Shown: in pieces, positions 1 to 5,855 of the stretch
Layout of the letters: the number at the start of each line of letters is the position of its first letter
Numbering within the stretch: the stretch's first letter is position 1
The notes under the pieces: model-generated
What the model saw: the letters and a program-made list of their open reading frames with translations, nothing else
Database searches by the model: none
Told to the model about the DNA's origin: nothing
Origin: Asaia bogorensis
GTDB lineage: Bacteria > Pseudomonadota > Alphaproteobacteria > Acetobacterales > Acetobacteraceae
NCBI GenBank assembly: GCA_945874515.1
Contig: CAMCHA010000124.1
Location: 1 to 7,228, forward strand
Direction of reading: 5' to 3'
DNA length: 7,228 nt
Position numbers and translations under genes: made by a program

Positions 1-51
1 CGGCGGATCAGAATTGATATTTCGCAATTAAGTTTCGCACCGGCGGATCAG
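1..51. repeat. Short direct repeats downstream of aspS
   Basis: The 11-mer CGGCGGATCAG occurs at 1-11 and again at 41-51, a period of 40 bp. Inside that interval the 7-mer TTTCGCA occurs at 20-26 and 33-39. The second 11-mer contains the aspS stop codon (TCA on the plus strand, 48-50). The window begins inside this structure, so I cannot tell whether it is the end of a longer repeat or a local duplication of the aspS tail. I see no terminator hairpin for aspS in these 47 bases. Confidence 0.45.
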
Positions 52-1853
52 CCCGGCTTGCTACCCTTCACCGGCGGCAGATCCAACTTGATGTGCAATT
101 CCTTGAGCCGTTCCGGCGGCACGGGGGCCGGGGCGCCCATCATCAAATCTTCCGCCTGCTGATTCATGGGGAACAGGATCACCTCACGAATCGCGGGTTC
201 ATCGGCGATCAGCATCACAATCCGGTCAATGCCGGGCGCCGAGCCACCATGCGGCGGCGCGCCATAGCGGAAGGCATTCAGCATGCCGCCAAAGCGATGC
301 TCCACTTCCTCCGCCGGATAGCCCGCGATTTCGAAGGCGCGGATCATGATATCCGGGCGATGGTTGCGGATGGCACCCGATGAAAGCTCAATCCCGTTGC
401 AGACAATGTCGTATTGGAAGGCCTTGATGTCCAAGGGGTCCATGGAATTCAGCGCTTCCAGCCCGCCTTGCGGCATGGAGAAGGGGTTATGGCTGAATTC
501 GACCTGACCGGTGTCTTCATTCCGTTCATACATCGGGAAATCCGTCACCCAGCAGAAGCGGAAGGCGTTTTCTTCCAGAAGACCAAGATCACGCCCCACA
601 CGATTGCGCACGGCGCCGGAGAATTTTCCGGCCTCCGCTGCCTTATTCGCCACAAAGAACACCGCATCGCCCGCACCAAGCCCGCAGGCAGCGGCAATGG
701 CGGCCACGCGATCTGCTTCAAGGTTCTTGGCAATCGGCCCCTTCGCGCCATCGGCATCCCAGGCGATATAGCCAAGCCCGCCCTGGCCTTCCGCGCGCGC
801 CCATTCATTCAGCCCATCAAAGAAGGACCGCGGACGGCCCGCCGCCCCCGGCGCCGGAATGGCGCGCACCACGCCACCCGATGCAGTGACTTTCGCAAAC
901 AAGCCAAAACCGCCACCGGCGAAATGGGCGCTGACATCAGTGATCTTGATCGGGTTGCGCAAATCAGGCTTATCCGAACCATATTCCAGCATCGCCTGCT
1001 GATACGGGATGCGCGGGAAGGGTGCCGGCGTCACTGCACGCTTCGTGCCGGACCAATCGGCAAATTCTTCAAACACGCCAGCCAGCACGGGCTCAATCGC
1101 GGCAAAGACATCTTCCTGGGTCACAAAGGACATTTCGAAATCAAGCTGATAGAATTCGCCCGGGGAACGATCCGCGCGCGAAGCCTCATCACGGAAGCAG
1201 GGCGCGATTTGGAAGTAGCGATCAAACCCCGCCACCATACACAATTGCTTGAATTGCTGCGGCGCCTGCGGCAGCGCATAGAATTTCCCCGGATGCAGCC
1301 GCGCCGGCACCAAAAAGTCCCGCGCACCTTCAGGGCTTGAAGCCGTCAGGATCGGGGTTTGGAATTCCGTAAAACCCTGATCAATCATCCGCCGCCGGAT
1401 CGATGAAATCACCTGGCTGCGCAGCATCAGATTGCGATGCTGCCTTTCCCGACGCAGATCCAAAAAGCGATAGCGCAGGCGCAATTCTTCAGGGAATTCC
1501 GCCTCACCCGCCACTTGAATGGGCAGAACTTCGGCGGCGGATTGCACTTCCACTTCACGCACGCGAAGCTCAATCGCGCCGGTCGGCAGCTTGGCATTCA
1601 CCGTGCCGGCTTCGCGCGGCACCACATCGCCCGTGACCGTAATCACGCTTTCGGGGCGGAGTTCTTCCAGCAGCTTCAGCACGGGCGAACCCTGGGCCAC
1701 CACGCATTGCGTCATGCCGTAATGATCGCGCAAATCAATGAAAAGCAAGCTGCCATGGTCACGCTTGCGGTGCACCCAGCCAGAAAGCCGCGCGGGGGAG
1801 CCGGCATCGGAAGCGCGGAGCGCGCCACAATGATGGGTACGATAGGCATGCAT
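48..1853 (-). CDS. aspS: Aspartate--tRNA ligase, probably non-discriminating (AspRS/AsxRS)
   Basis: Cytoplasmic class IIb aminoacyl-tRNA synthetase that charges tRNA-Asp, and probably also tRNA-Asn, with aspartate. The 601-residue protein has the normal bacterial length. An OB-fold anticodon-binding domain spans about residues 1-105 (GWVHRKRD at 25-32). The catalytic core follows: flipping-loop SSPEGARD at 172-179, aspartate-binding Q199 and K202, motif 2 with FRDE at 220-223 and R228, and motif 3 GIDR at 541-544. The bacterial GAD insertion lies at about 290-420, and HNPFSMP is at 455-461. H33 and G83 occupy the positions that are Leu and Lys in E. coli AspRS. His and Gly there are associated with the non-discriminating enzyme of Pseudomonas aeruginosa, so an Asp-tRNA-Asn intermediate for GatCAB is inferred. 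The ATG start fits the family N-terminus; an AGGA lies about 13 nt upstream, a weak ribosome binding site. It is divergent from rnd. Confidence 0.97.
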   Translation of the reverse strand: MHAYRTHHCGALRASDAGSPARLSGWVHRKRDHGSLLFIDLRDHYGMTQCVVAQGSPVLKLLEELRPESVITVTGDVVPREAGTVNAKLPTGAIELRVREVEVQSAAEVLPIQVAGEAEFPEELRLRYRFLDLRRERQHRNLMLRSQVISSIRRRMIDQGFTEFQTPILTASSPEGARDFLVPARLHPGKFYALPQAPQQFKQLCMVAGFDRYFQIAPCFRDEASRADRSPGEFYQLDFEMSFVTQEDVFAAIEPVLAGVFEEFADWSGTKRAVTPAPFPRIPYQQAMLEYGSDKPDLRNPIKITDVSAHFAGGGFGLFAKVTASGGVVRAIPAPGAAGRPRSFFDGLNEWARAEGQGGLGYIAWDADGAKGPIAKNLEADRVAAIAAACGLGAGDAVFFVANKAAEAGKFSGAVRNRVGRDLGLLEENAFRFCWVTDFPMYERNEDTGQVEFSHNPFSMPQGGLEALNSMDPLDIKAFQYDIVCNGIELSSGAIRNHRPDIMIRAFEIAGYPAEEVEHRFGGMLNAFRYGAPPHGGSAPGIDRIVMLIADEPAIREVILFPMNQQAEDLMMGAPAPVPPERLKELHIKLDLPPVKGSKPG

Positions 1854-1886
1854 GGCGAAAATTCATCCTAAGTGGCGGAAAGGCGG

Positions 1887-1933
1887 GGGAAAGCGCCCCA
1901 GGGAGGGGTTTCTGTCAACCCCAACGCTTTCCC
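1887..1933. repeat. Nested inverted repeats in the aspS-rnd divergent gap
   Basis: The outer arms GGGAAAGCG (1887-1895) and CGCTTTCCC (1925-1933) are perfectly complementary. Inside them GGGGTT (1905-1910) and AACCCC (1917-1922) form a second stem with a 6-nt loop. The structure covers most of the gap and includes the candidate aspS -35 box. It could be an operator, a leader hairpin in the rnd transcript, or chance symmetry in GC-rich DNA. Confidence 0.5.
1890..1918 (-). promoter_or_regulatory. Candidate sigma70-type promoter for aspS
   Basis: Read on the minus strand, a perfect TTGACA (-35) lies at 1918-1913. With a 17-nt spacer the -10 position (1895-1890) reads CGCTTT, a poor match to TATAAT, although alphaproteobacterial -10 boxes are loose. 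Initiation here would give an aspS leader of about 30 nt. The -35 box is solid as a sequence match; the promoter assignment is inference. Confidence 0.4.
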
Positions 1934-1951
1934 GGGGCCCTGCGCCCCTGT

Positions 1952-3151
1952 ATGGAAATGGTCATGAACCGTCGCCATGCCGTCCCGGCAGCAGAACAAA
2001 GCCCCGCCCTGATCACCGATACAGGCAACCTCGCCGCGCTTTGCGACCGGCTGAAGCATGAGCCCTTCGTCACCGTGGACACGGAATTCATGCGTGAACG
2101 CACCTATTGGCCAGAGCTCTGCCTGGTCCAATTGGCCGGCCAGCATGAGGTAGCTTTGGTAGATGCCCTGGCGCCGGGGCTTGATCTTGGCCCGCTCGGC
2201 GAATTGATGGCGCAGCCCCATGTCGTGAAAGTCTTCCACGCCGCCCGGCAGGATGTGGAAATTTTTCTGCTGAAATTCGGCGCTGTGCCCAGCCCGATTT
2301 TCGATACCCAAATCGCCGCCATGGTGGCCGGTTTCGGGGATCAGGCGTCCTATGATTCGCTTTGCCGGTCACTCGCTGGGGTGCAGATAGACAAGGCCCA
2401 TCGCTTCAGCGATTGGTCCGCCCGGCCCTTATCCGATAGCCAATTGGCCTATGCGGCGGCGGATGTGACCCATTTGCGCAAGATTTTCGTCTCCCTCACG
2501 CTGCGCCTGGAACGGGAAGGGCGGATTGACTGGGTGGGGCAGGAAATGGGCGCGCTGGCCGACCCCGCGACCTATTTGACCGACCCCGATACAGCTTGGG
2601 AAAAGCTCCGCCCGCGCACGTCAAACCGTCGTTTTCTGGGCGTTTTGCGTGCCATCGCCGCCTGGCGGGAACGCGAAGCCCAGCGCATCAATATCCCGCG
2701 CCAGCGGCTGGTGAAGGATGATACGCTGCTGGAGATCGCCGCCACCATGCCTGATAGCCCGGCGGAACTCACCCGTGCGCGGGGCATTTCAGAGAATTTC
2801 TCCAAGGGCAAGTCCGGTGAGGGGCTGCTTGCCGCCATCCGTCAGGCGCGCGCCCTCCGCGAAGAAGAATTACCCCAGTTGCAGAAGGAGAAGGTCGGCC
2901 CGCCGCCCTCCCCTGCCCTTGTGGCTCTGCTGAAAGTGCTGCTGGCCGCAAAGTCCGAGGAGCATGATGTGGCGCCGAGGTTGCTCGCTTCCAGCGATGA
3001 TCTGGAAAAGCTAGCGACGGGGCAGGAAGATGTGCCGGCACTGCATGGCTGGCGGCGGGAAGTGTTTGGCGAGGCCGCTTTGGCGCTGCGTTCCGGCCAA
3101 TTGGCGCTTGGGGTGGATGGCCGGCGCGTGAAGCTGATCCCGGCGGGTTAG
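1952..3151 (+). CDS. rnd: Ribonuclease D
   Basis: A 3'-5' exoribonuclease of the DEDDy superfamily that trims tRNA precursors and other structured RNAs in the cytoplasm using two divalent metal ions. All catalytic positions are visible: D43 and E45 in VDTEF (Exo I), D101 in FHAARQD (Exo II), and Y167 and D171 in YAAAD (Exo III), preceded by the typical RFSDW at 151-155. An HRDC domain follows at about 222-300 (NRRFLGVLRAIAAWRE, then LLEIA and ARGIS), and the C-terminal tail to residue 399 probably holds a second HRDC-like helical unit, as in E. coli RNase D. The length is close to the family norm of about 380-390. The start is uncertain: ATGs at 1952, 1958 and 1964 are in frame. The one at 1964 has GGAA about 6 nt upstream and is at least as plausible as 1952. 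Family homology begins near residue 19. Confidence 0.95.
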   Translation: MEMVMNRRHAVPAAEQSPALITDTGNLAALCDRLKHEPFVTVDTEFMRERTYWPELCLVQLAGQHEVALVDALAPGLDLGPLGELMAQPHVVKVFHAARQDVEIFLLKFGAVPSPIFDTQIAAMVAGFGDQASYDSLCRSLAGVQIDKAHRFSDWSARPLSDSQLAYAAADVTHLRKIFVSLTLRLEREGRIDWVGQEMGALADPATYLTDPDTAWEKLRPRTSNRRFLGVLRAIAAWREREAQRINIPRQRLVKDDTLLEIAATMPDSPAELTRARGISENFSKGKSGEGLLAAIRQARALREEELPQLQKEKVGPPPSPALVALLKVLLAAKSEEHDVAPRLLASSDDLEKLATGQEDVPALHGWRREVFGEAALALRSGQLALGVDGRRVKLIPAG

Positions 3152-3202
3152 TGCGCGTCCCGTGCACATTCGTTCACAGGACACGCACTAAACTCTTGTT
3201 TT
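3149..3202 (+). terminator. Candidate rnd terminator overlapping the stop codon
   Basis: TAGTGCGCGTCC (3149-3160) can pair with GGACACGCACTA (3179-3190) at 11 of 12 positions, with an 18-nt loop. The left arm begins with the rnd stop codon TAG. A T-rich stretch (CTTGTTTTG, 3195-3203) follows, and the first palindromic element begins directly after it. The loop is long and the T-tract broken, so efficiency is uncertain. The stem also reads symmetrically on the other strand, where it could act on the convergent membrane-protein transcript. Confidence 0.5.
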
Positions 3203-3254
3203 GTCGCATTTTCCGGAGAGCCAAGTGATCTCACTTGGCTTGAAAATGCTCTAA
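3203..3254. repeat. Palindromic intergenic element, copy 1
   Basis: This 52-bp unit is built as two nested stems. The outer arms are GCATTTTC (3206-3213) and GAAAATGC (3242-3249). The inner arms are GCCAAGTGA (3220-3228) and TCACTTGGC (3231-3239), separated by only TC. The 6-nt segment CGGAGA separates outer and inner stems on the left and TT does so on the right. It ends in TCTAA. It resembles the AGAGCATTTTC-type palindromic repeats scattered between genes in many alphaproteobacterial genomes (recalled, not searched). It has no coding capacity. Confidence 0.85.
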
Positions 3255-3260
3255 TTTTTG

Positions 3261-3312
3261 GTCGCATTTTCCGAGTCGCCAAGTGATCTCACTTGGCTTG
3301 AAAATGCTCTAA
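3261..3312. repeat. Palindromic intergenic element, copy 2
   Basis: This is the second 52-bp unit, 58 bp after the first and in the same orientation, separated from it by TTTTTG. It matches copy 1 at every base except a 4-base block (AGTC at 3274-3277 against GAGA at 3216-3219). That block lies in the unpaired segment, so both stems are preserved. The outer arms are 3264-3271 and 3300-3307; the inner arms are 3278-3286 and 3289-3297. Its last bases (CTA at 3309-3311) form the stop codon of the minus-strand membrane-protein gene. Confidence 0.85.
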
Positions 3313-3722
3313 CCCGGCGGGTTCCAGTCAAAAAGAATTATCGCGGCTGCCGCCAGGCCCAACACGCTGAACACCATGGACAGCATGGGCCAGGCATCGC
3401 GCGGGCCGCGCATCGCGATCACAGCATTGCCAACCAAGGATACCATCACCGCCGCAAGCGGCTGGGACCAATGCAATTCCCGGAACCCCCAGACAATCAG
3501 CGCGATCCAGGTGACGAACGCCGCGCGCGACAGCCAAAGCCAGAAGGTGGAAGCAGCTTCGGAAGCCGGGCGCATTTCTGGCGCCGGGCTTTTGGAATGG
3601 ATGAAGGCGCCGATCGAAAGCAGCACCATGGCGGTGAAATAAAAGGTCACCCCCCTCAAATGCCGAACCCGCGCGCCGCCTGCAAGGGCTTTCCTTCGCG
3701 CTAAGGTCGCCCTTAGCGCCAT
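3309..3722 (-). CDS. Hypothetical four-helix inner-membrane protein
   Basis: I do not recognise the family. The conceptual product has 137 residues and four likely transmembrane helices: about 25-43, 59-80, 88-104 and 110-133, the last ending in FDWNPPG. Short charged or Pro-rich loops separate them, notably KSPAPEMRPASE at 44-55. No catalytic motif, cysteine pair or signal-peptidase site is visible. The start is doubtful. The ATG at 3722 is only 19 bp from the divergent GT4 start, and residues 2-9 (ALRATLAR) are encoded by a perfect inverted repeat, which suggests non-coding DNA. GTG at 3650 (residue 25) or ATG at 3629 (residue 32) would leave room for divergent promoters, though neither has a well-spaced ribosome binding site. 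The stop codon lies inside palindromic copy 2, so the C-terminus may have been changed by the insertion. The gene is convergent with rnd. Confidence 0.7.
   Translation of the reverse strand: MALRATLARRKALAGGARVRHLRGVTFYFTAMVLLSIGAFIHSKSPAPEMRPASEAASTFWLWLSRAAFVTWIALIVWGFRELHWSQPLAAVMVSLVGNAVIAMRGPRDAWPMLSMVFSVLGLAAAAIILFDWNPPG
3698..3719. promoter_or_regulatory. Perfect inverted repeat at a divergent gene junction
   Basis: GCGCTAAGG (3698-3706) and CCTTAGCGC (3711-3719) are exact complements separated by TCGC. A partial third copy of the arm, GCGCTAA, follows at 3726-3732. The repeat lies just upstream of the GT4 start and inside the longest version of the membrane-protein reading frame. It could be a binding site for a dimeric regulator or a hairpin in the leader of either gene. 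No family of regulator is suggested by the sequence alone. Confidence 0.45.
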
Positions 3723-3741
3723 TCCGCGCTAACCCTACGCC

Positions 3742-4875
3742 ATGACGGCCCTACCCCCCGCCCTGTTGCAGGTGCTGCCCGCGCTCCGCTCCGGGGGCGT
3801 GGAACGCGGCACGCTTGAGATTGCCGAGGCACAAATCGCCGCAGGGTTTCGCGCCATTGTGACCTCGGCGGGCGGCGAGATGGTGCCAGCCTTGGAGGCT
3901 TTGGGCGCCAAGCACATCACTTTGCCGTTGACCGCCAAATCGCCCTTCACCCTTTGGCGCAACGCGGCGGCGCTCACGGCGCTGGCGCGGGCGGAAGGGG
4001 TGGCGCTCATCCATGCGCGTTCCCGCGCGCCGGCCTGGTCGGCGCTGATGGCGGCACGGCGCGCGGGCCTGCCCTTCGTCACCACCTATCACGGCGCCTA
4101 TAATGAGGGCTTCCCCGGCAAGCGCCTCTATAACTCCGTGATGGCGCGCGGTGATCGCGTGATTGCCATCAGCCATTTCATCGCTGACCTGATCCGCGCC
4201 CGGCACGGGGTGGAGGAGGCGCGCCTGCGCGTGATCCCACGCGGCGTTGACCCTCGGCGCTTTGACCCTGGCTTGGTCAACGCTGAAAGGCTTGAAAAGC
4301 TCCGCACCGCTTGGAGCCTGCCTGAAGGCCGCCCGATCATCATGCTGCCGGCGCGCGTGACGCGCTGGAAGGGCCAGATGGTGCTGGTGGAAGCCATGGC
4401 CCGCCTGCCCGGAGATTCACTTGCCCTGCTGGTCGGCGATGCGGAAGAACGCCCGGCCTTTCGCGCTGAATTGGAAGCCCGCATTGAAAGCCTGGGGCTG
4501 AAAGACCGCGTGCGGCTTGTGGGTCACGCCAATGACATGCCGGCGGCGCTGATGCTGGCGGATGTCGTGATCCATGCCTCCACCGATGCGGAAGCCTTTG
4601 GCCGTACCGTGATCGAAGCCCAAGCCATGGCGCGGCCCGTGATTGCGAGTGACCTTGGCGCGCCCCGCGAAACCGTGGCCGAGGGCGTGACTGGCTGGCG
4701 CACTCCGCCCGGTGATGCCGCTGCACTGGCAGACGCAATCGGCAAGGCACTGGCCTTGCCGCCCGCCGAACGTGCGGCGCTTGGCGCAAGGGCACGGGCA
4801 GCAGTGCTTTCGGGCTACACGACTGCGGCCATGCAGGCAGCGACCATGGCCGTTTATCGGGAAGTGCTGCGATGA
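3742..4875 (+). CDS. Glycosyltransferase family 4, probable surface-glycan/LPS assembly
   Basis: A GT-B fold, retaining glycosyltransferase, cytoplasmic or peripheral at the inner membrane, that transfers a sugar from a nucleotide donor. The 377-residue length is typical. The N-terminal acceptor domain contains the glycine-rich loop SGGVERG at 17-23, IHARSRAPAWS at 90-100 and TTYHGAYNEG at 114-123. The donor domain opens with PARVTRWKG at 203-211, where R205 and K210 fit the usual phosphate-binding pair. It then shows VGHAND at 260-265 and the EX7E motif with E284 and E292 (EAFGRTVIE). The HARSRAPAWS block resembles alphaproteobacterial LPS-core mannosyltransferases of the LpcC type. That comparison is from memory, so donor and acceptor are not assigned. 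No good Shine-Dalgarno precedes the ATG, but homology begins at residue 9, so the start cannot move far. It overlaps the next gene by ATGA, implying translational coupling. Confidence 0.9.
   Translation: MTALPPALLQVLPALRSGGVERGTLEIAEAQIAAGFRAIVTSAGGEMVPALEALGAKHITLPLTAKSPFTLWRNAAALTALARAEGVALIHARSRAPAWSALMAARRAGLPFVTTYHGAYNEGFPGKRLYNSVMARGDRVIAISHFIADLIRARHGVEEARLRVIPRGVDPRRFDPGLVNAERLEKLRTAWSLPEGRPIIMLPARVTRWKGQMVLVEAMARLPGDSLALLVGDAEERPAFRAELEARIESLGLKDRVRLVGHANDMPAALMLADVVIHASTDAEAFGRTVIEAQAMARPVIASDLGAPRETVAEGVTGWRTPPGDAAALADAIGKALALPPAERAALGARARAAVLSGYTTAAMQAATMAVYREVLR
4859..4864 (+). promoter_or_regulatory. Ribosome binding site of the GT9 gene
   Basis: GGGAAG lies 7 nt before the ATG at 4872, inside the last codons of the GT4 gene. 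It supports that ATG as the start and fits coupled translation across the 4-bp overlap. Confidence 0.6.
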
Positions 4876-5798
4876 AGCCGCGCATCCTGGTGATCAAGCT
4901 GGGCGCGCTTGGGGATTTCGCGCAGGCCTTTGGGCCTTTTGCGGCGATCAGGGCGCATCGCCCGGGGGTGGAGATCACCCTGCTGACCACGCCGCCCTTC
5001 GCGCCCCTCGCGTGCCAGGCGCCGTGGTTTGACCTGGTGTGGGAGGATGGCCGGCCAAAGGGCCTCGCCGCGCTTTGGGCCTTGGGGCGGAGGCTGCGCG
5101 CGGCGCGGTTTGACCGGGTTTATGATTTGCAGACCTCTGACCGGTCATCGCGCTATCGCTGGCTGGTCGGGCGCGGGGTGGAATGGTCCGGCATTGCCGC
5201 GGGCGCTTCCCACCCGCATGCCAATCCGCGCCGCGATTTCATGCACACGGTGGAACGCCAGCGGGAGCAATTGGAAATGGCCGGGATCGGCCATTTCCCG
5301 GCACCGGAACTTGGCTGGCTGGATGCCTATATCGGGCGCTTCGCCTTGCCGGATCGCTTTGCGCTGCTGATCCCAGGCGCTTCCCCCGGCAGGCCGGCCA
5401 AGCGTTGGCCCGCCGCGAATTTCGGGGCCTTGGCGGCGGCGCTGGATATCCCAGCCGTCATCCTGGGCGGCCCGGCCGAAGCCAGCCTGGGCGCGGCCAT
5501 CACGCAAACCGCCCCCGGCGCGCGTGACCTGACGGGCAAGACAAGCTTCGCCGATATCGCCGCCCTTGCCCGGCGGGCGGCCTTTTGCGTGGGCAATGAT
5601 ACAGGCCCGACGCACCTTGCCGCCGTGGCTGGCTGCCCGACCCTGGCGCTGTTCGGTGAGGATAGCGACCCCGCGCTTTGCGCCCCGCGCGGCCCGCGCG
5701 TGGCCGTGCTGCGGCGCCAGCCCTTGGCCAGCCTGCCGCTCACTGATGTGCAGGGCGCCCTTCGGGATTTGATCACGCAAAACCCCGTAACGGCTTGA
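4872..5798 (+). CDS. Glycosyltransferase family 9 (heptosyltransferase-like)
   Basis: A GT-B fold inverting glycosyltransferase related to WaaC/WaaF/WaaQ, expected to act at the cytoplasmic face of the inner membrane on the lipopolysaccharide core. The family signature is present throughout: KLGALGD at 9-15 with D15 matching the catalytic Asp of WaaC; YDLQTSDRSS at 84-93; PGASPGRPAKRWP at 168-180, whose Lys177 fits the phosphate-binding Lys; and LTGKTSFADI at 220-229. The C-terminal sugar-nucleotide loop GNDTGPTH is at 241-248 with D243. The 308 residues are slightly shorter than the usual 320-350. No membrane segment is seen. Whether it transfers heptose is unproven: GT9 enzymes in alphaproteobacteria without heptose cores use other sugars. 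It starts within the GT4 stop codon and is followed after 57 bp by thrS. A 10-bp perfect hairpin lies inside the gene at 5273-5298. Confidence 0.92.
   Translation: MKPRILVIKLGALGDFAQAFGPFAAIRAHRPGVEITLLTTPPFAPLACQAPWFDLVWEDGRPKGLAALWALGRRLRAARFDRVYDLQTSDRSSRYRWLVGRGVEWSGIAAGASHPHANPRRDFMHTVERQREQLEMAGIGHFPAPELGWLDAYIGRFALPDRFALLIPGASPGRPAKRWPAANFGALAAALDIPAVILGGPAEASLGAAITQTAPGARDLTGKTSFADIAALARRAAFCVGNDTGPTHLAAVAGCPTLALFGEDSDPALCAPRGPRVAVLRRQPLASLPLTDVQGALRDLITQNPVTA
5273..5298. repeat. Perfect 10-bp inverted repeat within the GT9 gene
   Basis: GGAAATGGCC (5273-5282) and GGCCATTTCC (5289-5298) are exact complements with a 6-nt spacer, GGGATC. The segment encodes the end of EMAGIGHFP in a poorly conserved region between the two domains of the enzyme. 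The stem could form in the mRNA or be a chance product of codon choice. Confidence 0.5.
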
Positions 5799-5843
5799 CC
5801 CGGAAGGGGCCTCTGCCCATGGTCCGGCCTTCTTTCAACCAAT

Positions 5844-5847
5844 AGGA
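5844..5847 (+). promoter_or_regulatory. Ribosome binding site of thrS
   Basis: AGGA lies 8 nt before the ATG at 5856 and supports that start. The encoded [10 protein letters not shown] is the normal beginning of a ThrRS TGS domain. Confidence 0.65.
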
Positions 5848-5855
5848 CGCTGTTC

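Noticed and set aside
414..1340. 308-residue plus-strand reading frame opposite aspS
   Set aside because: It is antisense to a fully conserved aspS and has an Arg/His-rich composition typical of the complement of a GC-rich gene; no recognisable domain.
3203..3312. CRISPR-like array
   Set aside because: There are only two units, almost identical over their whole length, with a 6-nt separator and no spacers; this is a tandem palindromic repeat.
3258..3704. 148-residue plus-strand reading frame beginning in the palindromic repeat
   Set aside because: It is opposite the membrane-protein gene, its first residues come from repeat DNA, and the product is hydrophilic and Arg/His-rich with no motif, whereas the minus strand gives four clear membrane helices.
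5795..5823. Promoter for thrS (TTGACC at 5795-5800 with a -10 at 5818-5823)
   Set aside because: The -35 resembles consensus, but the -10 would read CATGGT and the box overlaps the GT9 stop codon; too weak to call.
5803..5836. Terminator between GT9 and thrS (GAAGG/CCTTC stem followed by TCTTTC)
   Set aside because: Only a 5-bp outer stem forms cleanly, the interior needs bulges, and there is no real T-tract.
5799..5855. T-box or other riboswitch leader for thrS
   Set aside because: The gap is only 57 bp, far too short for a T-box, and no conserved T-box sequence is present.
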